DNA of 64,000 bases from Thermonema rossianum DSM 10300 (GTDB lineage: Bacteria > Bacteroidota > Bacteroidia > Cytophagales > Thermonemataceae). The position numbers and the translations under genes are program-made. This document shows, piece by piece, positions 15,533 through 24,706 of the stretch. The stretch covers positions 45,780 to 109,779 of the forward strand of contig NZ_AUGC01000012.1 of assembly GCF_000426825.1 (NCBI RefSeq), read 5' to 3'. How positions within the stretch are numbered: position 1 is the stretch's first letter; each line of letters starts with the position of its first letter. The notes under the pieces are model-generated. The model was not told where the DNA came from. It saw only the letters and a list, made by a program, of their open reading frames with translations, and did no database searches.

Positions 15533-17131
15533 ATGCAAGCAAGTCGTTGGTTTTGCTCTGCGATGCTTACCGGCATCGGTTTATTGCTATTGTGCCGTTG
15601 TGCCAACCCCGGAGCCCTCACCGGCGGTCCTAAAGACACCATACCGCCGCAAGTGGTTAAAAGAATACCACCGCTCGGACAAACAAACTTCAAATCACAA
15701 GAAGTAAGCATTACCTTCAACGAGCCCGTACGCAGCAAGAACCTTCAGCAAGAACTTATCATCACGCCACGACTGCAAGAAAAAGACGCTTATGAAATCA
15801 TAGAAAAGAAATACAGCATCATTTTACGCTTCAAAAAACCACTTTTGGAAAACACAACCTACAGCATCCACTTCCGGAACGGCATAGTAGATGCCACGGA
15901 AGGCAACGCCGCCCAAGAAGCCATGATTGTGTTCAGTACGGGCGCCCAATTGGACTCCCTGCAAGTAGGTGGAACATGCACGCAGGCACTCAGTGGTGAA
16001 AGCATCGAAAACGCCCTGGTAGGACTTTACCCCGCTCATGACAGCATAGACCCCGCCCTGCATGAACCTCTATATCTGACAAAAACCAACAACAAGGGGC
16101 AGTTTCGCTTGCAATTTGTGAAAGCGGGCAGCTATCAACTGTTTGCCATCGATGACCAAAACAACAACGGCAAATGGGACAAAACGGAACTATTGGGCTT
16201 TTTGCCCGAAGCTCTTTCGTTGCAAAACTCTATAGATAGCCTTCACATAGAACTGGTACCACAAGACGTAAAAGCGCCCCAAATAGTCGGCAAGCGCGCC
16301 TCCGGACAATATGCCTATACAGTCATTACCTTTAATGAAGGAATCGACTCCTGCCACTTACAACCCGCTTTGCCCTTCGTGCTCGACAAATCGGGCCGCA
16401 TATTAAAGCTGTATCATCGCGACAGCCTCGAAGTGCAAATCACGGCAAGAGATTCAACAGGCAACCTGCTGCACGATACCTTGCAGTTGGCGGCGCCCCA
16501 AGGAAAAGAAAAAGAAAAATTTGAAGTGGATATTAGCGAAAGCTACCAAGCCTATACACAAGAACTACAATTGAAAATACATGCCAATAAACCCATTGCC
16601 CGGCAAATCGATAGTCTGTTCTATGCTTACATAGACCAAGATACGCTGAATAAGCAATTGTTTGCCCGGGCGTATTTTCAACAGCCAACCCCCAACCGGC
16701 TGGTATTCAAACAAAAAATTGATTTTCGCGACAGTGCCAAAATATTCATCGACAAAGGTTGGCTCATCTCTATAGAAGAGGACAGCAGCCAAACCCAATG
16801 GAGCAAAAAAGTGAATCACGCCAACCCTAAAGAGTTCGCTACCCTGCGGCTCTACATAGAAAAAAAAGAAGGTGAGCGCTGGATTATGCAGCTGCTCAAC
16901 AAAGAAAATAAAGTAATCCAAGAGCACAAAGTGGGTAGTGAACCTATCGAAATAAAAGGACTTCCCCCCGGTGAGTACAAACTCCGTTTTTTTCAAGACA
17001 GCAACGCCAACGGACGGTGGGATAGTGGCAACTACAAAGAGAAAATTTTACATGAAAAAATATTCATATATAACAAAGCCCTTCGTTTAAAAGCCAATTG
17101 GGAAGTAGAAGAGCGTCTCGTCATAGAGTAG
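15533..17131 (+). CDS. Ig-like-domain lipoprotein (SbsA-type Ig-like domain)
   Basis: A 532-residue secreted protein. The N-terminal hydrophobic stretch ends in LLLLCRC, a plausible lipobox, followed by ANPGALTGGPKDTIPP. That sequence is typical of Bacteroidota envelope lipoproteins with an SbsA-like Ig fold. The first domain contains VSITFNEPV and a YSIHFRNGIVD strand. Later segments carry a DDQNNNGKWDKTE-like acidic loop twice (near 16155 and 17000 in DNA), which may bind calcium. Its role is unknown, possibly surface structure or metabolism. It is notable only for sitting between parA and the origin region; its stop is 33 bp before the first DnaA box. Confidence 0.82.
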   Translation: MQASRWFCSAMLTGIGLLLLCRCANPGALTGGPKDTIPPQVVKRIPPLGQTNFKSQEVSITFNEPVRSKNLQQELIITPRLQEKDAYEIIEKKYSIILRFKKPLLENTTYSIHFRNGIVDATEGNAAQEAMIVFSTGAQLDSLQVGGTCTQALSGESIENALVGLYPAHDSIDPALHEPLYLTKTNNKGQFRLQFVKAGSYQLFAIDDQNNNGKWDKTELLGFLPEALSLQNSIDSLHIELVPQDVKAPQIVGKRASGQYAYTVITFNEGIDSCHLQPALPFVLDKSGRILKLYHRDSLEVQITARDSTGNLLHDTLQLAAPQGKEKEKFEVDISESYQAYTQELQLKIHANKPIARQIDSLFYAYIDQDTLNKQLFARAYFQQPTPNRLVFKQKIDFRDSAKIFIDKGWLISIEEDSSQTQWSKKVNHANPKEFATLRLYIEKKEGERWIMQLLNKENKVIQEHKVGSEPIEIKGLPPGEYKLRFFQDSNANGRWDSGNYKEKILHEKIFIYNKALRLKANWEVEERLVIE

Positions 17132-17578
17132 TTGAATTCTTTGAAAAGTACAATAAAGCTAAATGTGGATAACGCCCGTTTGCAGGGAAAAGTTATCCAC
17201 ATTTGCTTCTAAAGCTGTGGATAACTCCCGTTTTTTTGTGGATAAGTATGTGGATAACTCGAGCACTTATCCACATTTAAAAAAAATTTGTGGATAACTT
17301 TTTCCACACTCAAAAAGTTATCCACAGTCCACTGAAGTTATCCACAAGTTATCCACAGCTAAAGCCCACTTATCCACAGAGTTATCCACATTTACACATA
17401 AAACAAAAGTAAGATGTGGATATGTGGATAACAGTTATCCACAATGTGGATAACTATATTTAACTAATTGATTGTCAGCAAAAAAGTTATCCACACCCCT
17501 GTGGATAACTCATGTGGAAAACTTTTTAAAAATAGTACTTTACAAATATTTTTTTCGTTCGTCGAATACTTATCCACA
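17132..17578. other. oriC: Putative chromosomal replication origin (oriC): dense DnaA-box array
   Basis: This part of the gene-free stretch contains eighteen perfect copies of the 9-bp DnaA box. TTATCCACA begins at 17193, 17267, 17318, 17338, 17349, 17370, 17382, 17435, 17487 and 17570. The complement TGTGGATAA begins at 17164, 17216, 17237, 17249, 17289, 17423, 17445 and 17500. Near-matches add to this (TGTGGATAT at 17415, TGTGGAAAA at 17514). Spacing ranges from one or two bases (17338/17349, 17435/17445) to about 60. A single 9-mer is expected roughly once per 130 kb per strand, so the cluster is decisive. The parS sites, parA and mnmG nearby agree with an origin. Confidence 0.95.
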
Positions 17579-17700
17579 TTTTTTGCGCCTATAACAATAA
17601 CAATAGAGAATTAAATTTTTATTAAAAATTATTGTTATTAGTAGAAAAACAGGGCTTGCACATTTCAAAAAAAATCGTTATATACTATAAGCCTGAAAGT
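17579..17700. other. A+T-rich putative DNA-unwinding element of oriC
   Basis: Directly after the last DnaA box (17570-17578) come a short GC step (GCGCC at 17585-17589) and a strongly A+T-rich tract. The tract includes an inverted repeat AATAACAAT (17596-17604) / ATTGTTATT (17631-17639). The order box, GC step, A+T tract resembles the basal unwinding systems described in other bacteria. The role is inferred from position and composition. Confidence 0.6.
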
Positions 17701-17705
17701 AGTGT

Positions 17706-19526
17706 ATGGAAAAAATACAAAAAATCAAGTGGATAACTTTTCTGCTGTTGAGCCTATCCACCAACTTGTGTGCACAAATCAATGTCAACTTATCATTGGC
17801 AAGAGAATACTTCCAAAAGGGTGAGTGTGACAAAGCCATTACCGAATACGAAAATATTATCAAAGAAGCCCCGGAATATTTTTTGGTGGTTTATCCACAA
17901 TACAAAGAGTGTTTGTGGAAAAGTCGCTCTTGGAAGGACTTGGAAAAACTGATTGAAAAGGCAGCAAAAGAAGCCCCCGACAATCCCGCTTATAAAATAG
18001 ACCTGCTGAGCTTTTACGAAGAGCAAGGCGAAAAACGCAAGGCAGAGAAGACTTATCAACAGCTTGTGGATAAGTTTGCCGCTTCTTATGAACAGGCCGT
18101 GGGCGTTGTGCATTGGCTTATGGAAAAGCAGCAATGGGCGTGGGCGAAGGCTTTCATCAAAGAAGCGCGGCGGCGTTTATATGAATATGCCTTTGCCATA
18201 GAGATGGCCGAAATTTATGCTTTGGAGCGCAATGTGGAAGCCATGCTTGACGAGTACCTTTTGATTGCCTACAATGACCCGGCTCAAATAGATTTGGTCA
18301 AACAGGCTTTGCAAGAACAGTTCGACAACCAAGCATTGATACAGCGGGCAGAGCAGCGCATGCTGGAGTTGAGCCGGCAATACCCGGATGAAAAAGTGTT
18401 TCTCGACCTCTTGATTTGGCTGTATGTGCAAAAAGGCGATTTCGACAACGCTTTTTTGCTTAGCAGGGCTATGGATAAACGTTTTCAACTAAATGGGCAG
18501 CATCTCTTTCAGATGGGCATGATAGCCTATTACAACCGGGCTTATGAAGCCGCTGACCGTTTTTTTACCTACATCAAACAGCAATACAAAGATTCTTATT
18601 TGAGCTATGCGGCTGCCCGCTACAGCATCGCTTCCAAAGAAGCACTTATTAAGCAGCAAAATGAGCACTCACAAGAGCAACTGCAGCGCATTGCAGAAGA
18701 ATACCGTCAGATGATTCGTACCGGGCGCGGGCGCCCCGAAGTAAAAGAAGCCTATACCGGTCTGGCTTTCCTGTATGCCAATTATTTGCATCAAGCTGAC
18801 TCGGCACTTTACATTTTAGACGAAGCTCTGAAGACTTATCCACAAGAAAAAGAGTTTGTGGCATGGGCTAAAATCCAGAAGGGCGATGTGCTCTTGCTCA
18901 TCGATCAACCTTGGGAAGCAGCTTTGCTTTATGCACAGGCAGAAAAAGAAGTAAAAGACAGTCCGGTGGCCTACGAAGCCAAACTGCGCCGTGCAAAGCT
19001 TTTTTATTATACCGGCGAGTTTGAATTGGCAAAAGAATATTTCAACATTTTGAAAGCAGCTACTTCGCGCCAAATAGCCAACGACGCTTTGCAGATGAGC
19101 CTGCTGATTAGCGAAAATCAAGACAGCGATTCTACCAGCCGTGTATTATTGGCGTATGCCAAGGCTGATTTGCTTTTCTTTCAACAACAATATGCTGCTG
19201 CCTATCGCTTGTTGGACAGCCTCAAACAGCAAGCCGGGGGGCATCCCATCATGGACGATATTTTGTGGATGCAAGCAAAAATTGCCAAACAGTGGAATAA
19301 ATACGAGGAGGCTTCTGCTTTTTACCGCCAAATCGTAGAGCAGTTTGGCTACGAAATATGGGCAGATGACGCACTTTTTGAACTGATGAATCTTTATTAC
19401 CATCACTACAAAGACCACAAGCAGGCAGCCGGCTATGCCCTGCGGCTTATCAAAGAGCATCCGGACAGCATATATATTTCACAAGCCCGTTTTCTGCTTC
19501 AAAAAATAGAGCAGCAGGTGAACTAA
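17706..19526 (+). CDS. Secreted tetratricopeptide-repeat protein
   Basis: A 606-residue protein with an N-terminal signal peptide (MEKIQKIKWITFLLLSLSTNLCAQ). Helical TPR-like repeats run through almost the whole length: AREYFQKGECDKAITEYENI near residue 30, further pairs such as GDFDNAFLLSRAMD, and TGEFELAKEYFNIL toward the C-terminus. It is likely periplasmic or outer-membrane associated, in the manner of other Bacteroidota TPR scaffolds; no enzymatic domain is seen. Three further perfect DnaA boxes lie inside the gene (17891, 18065, 18836). It starts 127 bp after the last intergenic DnaA box. Confidence 0.85.
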   Translation: MEKIQKIKWITFLLLSLSTNLCAQINVNLSLAREYFQKGECDKAITEYENIIKEAPEYFLVVYPQYKECLWKSRSWKDLEKLIEKAAKEAPDNPAYKIDLLSFYEEQGEKRKAEKTYQQLVDKFAASYEQAVGVVHWLMEKQQWAWAKAFIKEARRRLYEYAFAIEMAEIYALERNVEAMLDEYLLIAYNDPAQIDLVKQALQEQFDNQALIQRAEQRMLELSRQYPDEKVFLDLLIWLYVQKGDFDNAFLLSRAMDKRFQLNGQHLFQMGMIAYYNRAYEAADRFFTYIKQQYKDSYLSYAAARYSIASKEALIKQQNEHSQEQLQRIAEEYRQMIRTGRGRPEVKEAYTGLAFLYANYLHQADSALYILDEALKTYPQEKEFVAWAKIQKGDVLLLIDQPWEAALLYAQAEKEVKDSPVAYEAKLRRAKLFYYTGEFELAKEYFNILKAATSRQIANDALQMSLLISENQDSDSTSRVLLAYAKADLLFFQQQYAAAYRLLDSLKQQAGGHPIMDDILWMQAKIAKQWNKYEEASAFYRQIVEQFGYEIWADDALFELMNLYYHHYKDHKQAAGYALRLIKEHPDSIYISQARFLLQKIEQQVN

Positions 19527-19610
19527 AAAAATCTTACCCAAATATGGTATGGTATGTAAGTTTTTATTAAATTGGAAAATATAAAAACGGGCTTTAAAAC
19601 AGAATAAGTT

Positions 19611-21395
19611 ATGGAAATTAAGCGTGTTTACGACCTGCTGCGCTACCAACTTGAGCATTACCAAAAAAAGGACGCAGTCGCAGACAAGAAGAGTGGAGAG
19701 TGGAAAAGCTACAGCACTCAAGATCTGATGCAAATCTCCGACGAAGTGGCCTTAGGATTGCATACACTCGGCATTCAGAAGGATGATAAAGTGGCCATCA
19801 TTTCCAATAACCGCACCGAGTGGAACTTTGTGGACTTTGGTATTCAAAAGATAGGGGCGGTAAGCGTGCCTTTGTATCCTACCATCACTGCCGACGATTA
19901 CTTATATATACTCGAACACTCCGAAAGCAAGATTGTTTTCGTAGAGAACGAAGAAATTTATACCAAAGCACTTGAAGCAGTAAAAAAAAGCAAACATCTT
20001 TCAGAGAAAAACATTTACACTTTCGACCAAATAGAAGGTGCCCAACACTGGACAGCCGTGCGGGAAGCTGCTAAGCAAGCCGACAAGAGCCTGCTGGAGC
20101 AAAGAGACAAAGAAATTCAAGCCGACGACTTGTTTACCATCATTTACACCTCAGGCACAACCGGCAAGCCCAAAGGCGTGATGCTTACCCATAGCAATGT
20201 GGTAAGCAATGTGTTGGCTGCTATTGAAAACCTCGTACTGGATTATCGCCATAAAGCGCTCAGTTTCTTGCCTCTCTGTCATATCTTTGAGCGCACCTTG
20301 GTAGCAGCTTATATTTATAAAGGCATTTCTATTTACTATGCCGAAAACATGGACAAAATCGGCGACAACATTCGCGAAGTGCAGCCCCATGTGTTTACGG
20401 CCGTGCCTCGCGTACTTGAAAAAGTATATGCCAAACTGGTGCAAAAAGGCTACGAGCTTTCCGGCTTGAAAAAGAGTCTTTATTTCTGGGCATTGGACCT
20501 GGCCAAAGAATACGACACGCAAAAAGATCAGGGGTTGCTATACAACATTCAGCTTGCCATTGCCAACAACCTGATATTTTCCAAATGGCGTGAAGCCTTA
20601 GGCGGCAACTTGAAATACATTATTTGCGGCAGTGCCGCACTCAACCCCATGATAGCCCGTGTCTTTTGGGCTGCCTGCATTCCTATCTTGGAAGGTTACG
20701 GCATGACCGAAACTTCGCCTGTGATTACGGCAACCAGTCCTAATAAAGAAGATGTATGCATTGGAACTGTGGGCAAGGTGATTCCCGGTGTGGAAGTGAA
20801 AATAGCCGAAGACGGCGAAATATTGGTGAAAGGACCCAACGTGATGAAAGGATATTACAAAGACCCCGAAAAAACCAAGGAAGTCTTCGATGAAGAAGGC
20901 TGGTTGCATACCGGCGACATCGGGGAGTTTGTGCAGGGCAAATACCTGAAAATCACAGACCGCAAAAAAGAAATGTTTAAAACTTCGGGCGGTAAGTACA
21001 TTGCACCGCAACCCATAGAGAATCAATTGAAAGCCAGTTTCTTGATAGCCCAAGCCATGGTGATAGGCGAAGGGCGCAAATTCCCGGCAGCCTTCATTAT
21101 GCCCGATTGGGAAGCCCTTACCGACTGGTGCAAAAAACATGGCATTCCTACAGACAGCCGCGAAGCCATGATACAGCACCCCAAAGTGCTGGAAAAGTAC
21201 CAGGAAGAAGTGGATAAGGTAAATGAAAAGTTGGCGAAATACGAGCAAATCAAGCAATTCCGCCTGGTACCGGATGAGTGGAGCATAGAAGGCGGCGAGT
21301 TGACGCCCACACTAAAACTCAAACGCCGCAATATCTTGGCCAAGTATAAACACTTGGAAGAAGACATCTACAAACTCAATGAAGAGTTGGCGTAA
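19611..21395 (+). CDS. fadD: Long-chain acyl-CoA synthetase (AMP-forming)
   Basis: A 594-residue ANL-superfamily ligase that activates fatty acids to acyl-CoA through an acyl-adenylate. The P-loop YTSGTTGKPKG (about residue 179), the GYGMTETSP motif and the hinge/adenylation TGDIGEF segment with KITDRKKE are present. The C-terminal KGGKYIAPQP-like stretch appears as SGGKYIAPQP. The length and the internal insert fit long-chain enzymes of the FAA1/ACSL type. It stands alone on the plus strand with a strong terminator after it. The exact chain length preference cannot be read from sequence. Confidence 0.92.
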   Translation: MEIKRVYDLLRYQLEHYQKKDAVADKKSGEWKSYSTQDLMQISDEVALGLHTLGIQKDDKVAIISNNRTEWNFVDFGIQKIGAVSVPLYPTITADDYLYILEHSESKIVFVENEEIYTKALEAVKKSKHLSEKNIYTFDQIEGAQHWTAVREAAKQADKSLLEQRDKEIQADDLFTIIYTSGTTGKPKGVMLTHSNVVSNVLAAIENLVLDYRHKALSFLPLCHIFERTLVAAYIYKGISIYYAENMDKIGDNIREVQPHVFTAVPRVLEKVYAKLVQKGYELSGLKKSLYFWALDLAKEYDTQKDQGLLYNIQLAIANNLIFSKWREALGGNLKYIICGSAALNPMIARVFWAACIPILEGYGMTETSPVITATSPNKEDVCIGTVGKVIPGVEVKIAEDGEILVKGPNVMKGYYKDPEKTKEVFDEEGWLHTGDIGEFVQGKYLKITDRKKEMFKTSGGKYIAPQPIENQLKASFLIAQAMVIGEGRKFPAAFIMPDWEALTDWCKKHGIPTDSREAMIQHPKVLEKYQEEVDKVNEKLAKYEQIKQFRLVPDEWSIEGGELTPTLKLKRRNILAKYKHLEEDIYKLNEELA

Positions 21396-21420
21396 TTTCC
21401 CTGTTTTGGTTAGAGACAAA

Positions 21421-21452
21421 AACACGGCTCAGTATAAGAGCCGTGTTTTTTG
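21421..21452 (+). terminator. Rho-independent terminator after the acyl-CoA synthetase gene
   Basis: The 10-bp perfect stem AACACGGCTC / GAGCCGTGTT has a 7-nt loop and runs into a T tract. Confidence 0.88.
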
Positions 21453-21517
21453 TTAGTAACAATTTTTGCTGTTATTAACAATCTTAGCTCCTTTTTTGGA
21501 GCAGATCAAAGGAGTAT

Positions 21518-22006
21518 CTAAGAATTCTTTGGTGATATGGCCTGGCTTGCAAATGCAACAATAAAAAATATGAAATTAAACAGAAGGGCAACCGGGATAA
21601 TATAAAAACCTGTGAGAAACTCTATGTCAAATTCCAATGCAAGCTCCTCTTGAATAGAGTTATATAGCAAAACAAAATCTATCAGACCAAGGAACGAAGC
21701 AAAGAATAGAATAAAGTGCTTTATTGTTATAGGAAGGAACGAAACTATAAGGGCTATAAAGGCAATGGCAAACAAGACAATGGCATATACGTTGGGTGCT
21801 ACTTTTCGTTGCTGATTTTTTTCCGAAAAAGGGTCTTCATAATTTATGGAGGTGCCTGTTATTAATTCGGTTCCCTTGACTCGTGCAATTTCTTTGTCGT
21901 CACACTTGATTAAGACAAAGGGAAGAAAGAAAGCAATGAGTACTACCGTAAATGAAACTTTGGGTACATAGCCTGCGAGTTTTCGTATAGCTCTTTGTGC
22001 TTGCAT
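21518..22006 (-). CDS. Hypothetical four-span membrane protein
   Basis: I do not recognise a family. The 162-residue protein has about four hydrophobic segments: VSFTVVLIAFFLPFVLI near residue 16-32, VYAIVLFAIAFIALIVSFL in the middle, HFILFFASFLGLIDFVLLY next, and a final LTGFYIIPVALLFNFIFFIVAF. Between the first and second is a polar external loop with KCDDKEIARVKGTELITG. The gene is A+T-rich compared with its neighbours. It stands alone, convergent with the acyl-CoA synthetase gene and divergent from the M28 peptidase gene. Confidence 0.75.
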   Translation of the reverse strand: MQAQRAIRKLAGYVPKVSFTVVLIAFFLPFVLIKCDDKEIARVKGTELITGTSINYEDPFSEKNQQRKVAPNVYAIVLFAIAFIALIVSFLPITIKHFILFFASFLGLIDFVLLYNSIQEELALEFDIEFLTGFYIIPVALLFNFIFFIVAFASQAISPKNS

Positions 22007-22161
22007 AAGTTTTTGTAATTTAGGTTAGTATATCCTGAAAACATAGTGCCTTGTACGAAGTATAGTTGTTTCAAACGAAAATCAACTTTTATGCCAATTT
22101 CAAGCTTGTACTTTTTTGCCCATGCACAATACTTCTTACCGATAAAAATAAAAACTCATAT

Positions 22162-23619
22162 ATGTTACGCATAGTCCTTTTTTCAGCCTTTGGCCTTGTG
22201 GTGAGTTATATGGTGAGCGAGGCACAAACGGTGCAGCCATTATTGCCGCCCCCCGGCTATGTGGAAAAAATAAAAGAAACGGTTTACCGCGAACACCTTT
22301 TTACCTTAGCCGCCGACAGTATGGAAGGGCGAGCCATGGGCACCACAGGGCAGAAAAAAGCAGCGCTTTACATAGAAAATGAGTTGAAAAAGGCGGGATT
22401 GGAAGTACACAGGCAGGCTTTCGATTATGTGCCGTGGTACACCATTGAGAACCTAAGCCTGCACATAGACGGCAAAACCTACGACATACGCAAGCAGCAG
22501 CTGGTGCCTTACATAGTGCCCGATGCAGGAAGCCGGCAATGGACAAAAAAGGCACGCATTGCAACAGATGGTAAGCCTTCCGAAGATGTGAACATTGTAG
22601 ATGTGTTTTTTTGGCACGAAAAAGATTTTGCTTCCTACGAAGCATTGGATATGACCTTGAAAATGGAATTGCTGCCGCAAATGCCCTTCAATAAAACGGT
22701 GATAGTGGTGTTGGACTTCGAAAAAAACGCCGGGAAAGCTCTCTTGAAAAAGTTTAAGCAGAATTCCGGCTATCATTACTTAAAACCGCCCGGAAAAAAC
22801 ATTTTTATTGTGCCGGCATCTTTTGCCGGGGAAGTAGATTTGAGTTATCCCAAAGAATTGTTGGTCAGGCAAGATATTAAAGGCGGAGAAAGCCAAACAA
22901 CTGAAAATATCATAGGGATTGTACGGGGGCAACAAGCCTTTACGCCACAAGAAGAATTTGTGGTGTTGAGTGCTCACTACGACCATCTGGGGATAAGGTA
23001 CCGCAAAGTGTACAATGGGGCAGACGACAACGCATCAGGGACGGCCGGTCTTTTGAGCATAGCACGTGCTTGTGCAATGGCTGCCCGCAACGGACACAAG
23101 CCCAAGCGAAGCATGCTCTTTGTTTTTTTCACCGGAGAAGAAGGAGGGCTTCATGGTTCCCGCTTTTTCACGACTTATCCCCCCGTGCCTCTTCAGCAGA
23201 TTGTAGCTGATGTCAATGTGGATATGATAGGACGTGTGGATAAACAGCACGCAGGCAGACAAAAATATGTGTATTTGATAGGGGGACGTTTGATATCCCA
23301 TGATTTGCACCGCTTGGTGTATGCAGTAAACAAAGCTTGTTGTGGTTTCTACTTAGATGAATATTATAATTCATTGAGCCATCCGGAAAGCTTGTTTACG
23401 CGCTCCGATCACTACAACTTTGCCGTGCACGATATTCCGGTTGTTTTCTTTTTTTCCGGCTTTCACGAAGATTACCACAAACATAGCGACGACCCCGAAA
23501 AGATAAATGTCGCCCGTGCGGTGCTTATTAGTCGCTTGGTTTTTCAAGTAGGCTGGGCGCTTGCTGAACAAGATACCCGCCCAAGAGTTACCTATTCTTT
23601 TAGCAAATACAAGGAATAG
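22162..23619 (+). CDS. Secreted M28-family zinc aminopeptidase
   Basis: A 485-residue peptidase. After a signal peptide (MLRIVLFSAFGLVVSYMVSEAQT) comes a PA-like insert region, then the M28 catalytic core. The co-catalytic zinc ligands are recognisable in AHYDHLG, GADDNASGTAGLL, FFTGEEGGLHGS, NVDMIGR and a late SDHYNF. The catalytic Glu lies in GEEGG. Family members are extracellular or periplasmic aminopeptidases. The frame is open back to 22066, but the signal peptide sets the start at 22162. It converges on the MscS-type gene with a 6-bp gap. Confidence 0.9.
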   Translation: MLRIVLFSAFGLVVSYMVSEAQTVQPLLPPPGYVEKIKETVYREHLFTLAADSMEGRAMGTTGQKKAALYIENELKKAGLEVHRQAFDYVPWYTIENLSLHIDGKTYDIRKQQLVPYIVPDAGSRQWTKKARIATDGKPSEDVNIVDVFFWHEKDFASYEALDMTLKMELLPQMPFNKTVIVVLDFEKNAGKALLKKFKQNSGYHYLKPPGKNIFIVPASFAGEVDLSYPKELLVRQDIKGGESQTTENIIGIVRGQQAFTPQEEFVVLSAHYDHLGIRYRKVYNGADDNASGTAGLLSIARACAMAARNGHKPKRSMLFVFFTGEEGGLHGSRFFTTYPPVPLQQIVADVNVDMIGRVDKQHAGRQKYVYLIGGRLISHDLHRLVYAVNKACCGFYLDEYYNSLSHPESLFTRSDHYNFAVHDIPVVFFFSGFHEDYHKHSDDPEKINVARAVLISRLVFQVGWALAEQDTRPRVTYSFSKYKE

Positions 23620-23625
23620 TATTGC

Positions 23626-24696
23626 TTAGTCGTTTTTTTGAGCCATATTGTGCATATAAACCGTGCGAATAGGGAAGGGTATGTTGATACCTACTTCACC
23701 GTAACGCTTATGCAGCGCCTTGATGAAGGCATGCACCAGTTTGAAGCGATGTTGGGGACCGATGCATTTCAGGCGGATGGTGTAATCGATGCTTGAATTG
23801 TTGAAAGTGTGGAAGTTCATAAAAGGCTCATAGGAAGGGTCGCCACCTTCCACGCTGCTCATGACTTCTTTGGCTACTTCCTTGGTTATTTTTTCCACAA
23901 ATTCAAGGTCGCTGTCATAGCTGACCCCCACAGTCACGGGTAGCAGCAATTCCGGCGTGCCCGAGTTGAAATTGGTCACAATGGCACTGCCCAGCTTGGC
24001 ATTGGGAATGATGATGTAGTTGTTTTCCAACGAAAGCACCGCCGTATTGCGCCATGAAATATCTTGCACAAACCCTTCTTGTCCGCTGTCCAATACTACA
24101 TAATCGCCGGGACGCACTTTTTTTGAAAGAATAATTTGCACACCTGCAAAAAAGTTGCTCAGGGTGTCCTGTAGTGCCAGAGCCACCGCCAAACCACCAA
24201 CCCCGAGGGTAGTAAGAATGGGCGCCAGCGATACGCCCCACACATCCAAAATAAAAGTGATGCCAATGGAGATGATAATGATTCGTATGATATTGGAAAA
24301 CAGCGAGGTGGAAGGCAGGTGAAGTCCCCGTGCCGAACGTAGTGCATTTTGCACCAAGTCGGCCATGAAGCCCTGGGCAAAGAGTGTAAAAATGACAATG
24401 TAAAACGAAGGGAGGAGCTTCTGCCGCAGGGTTGCTTCTACCGCCGGCTTGAAATGGAGCAGATGAACAGATAAGTGAAAGGAGAGCACAACCAACACCA
24501 AGGTGAGCTTATGGCGTAGTGCTTTGACCAACAGGTCGTCAAAATCGGTGCGGGACTTGTGTGCCAGTTTCTGCAACCAAGGCACTATGAGCTTTTCAAG
24601 CAGGCGCCCGGCAAAGTAGGCAGCCAAAGCAAAAAGAATAGAAAAGGTGAAGGGAATTTCCGTGCGTATGTACTGAACAATATCCTGGATACTCAT
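23626..24696 (-). CDS. Small-conductance mechanosensitive ion channel (MscS family)
   Basis: A 356-residue MscS-type channel that releases solutes on hypo-osmotic shock. About four N-terminal membrane spans are visible. The pore helix appears in GVSLAPILTTLGVGGLAVALALQ (split: GVSLAPILTTLG, VGGLAVALALQDTLSN), followed by the beta domain with GDYVVLDSGQEGFVQDISWRNT and VIIPNAKL-like IIIPNAKLGS. The C-terminal vestibule domain is intact. It is the last gene of a minus-strand operon with a MazG-type pyrophosphohydrolase (10-bp gap), a glycosyltransferase and metG. Confidence 0.92.
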   Translation of the reverse strand: MSIQDIVQYIRTEIPFTFSILFALAAYFAGRLLEKLIVPWLQKLAHKSRTDFDDLLVKALRHKLTLVLVVLSFHLSVHLLHFKPAVEATLRQKLLPSFYIVIFTLFAQGFMADLVQNALRSARGLHLPSTSLFSNIIRIIIISIGITFILDVWGVSLAPILTTLGVGGLAVALALQDTLSNFFAGVQIILSKKVRPGDYVVLDSGQEGFVQDISWRNTAVLSLENNYIIIPNAKLGSAIVTNFNSGTPELLLPVTVGVSYDSDLEFVEKITKEVAKEVMSSVEGGDPSYEPFMNFHTFNNSSIDYTIRLKCIGPQHRFKLVHAFIKALHKRYGEVGINIPFPIRTVYMHNMAQKND

Positions 24697-24706
24697 AGCT
24701 TTTACC

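Noticed and set aside
23235..23243. TGTGGATAA DnaA box inside the M28 peptidase gene
   Set aside because: A single copy in coding sequence away from the cluster, compatible with chance.
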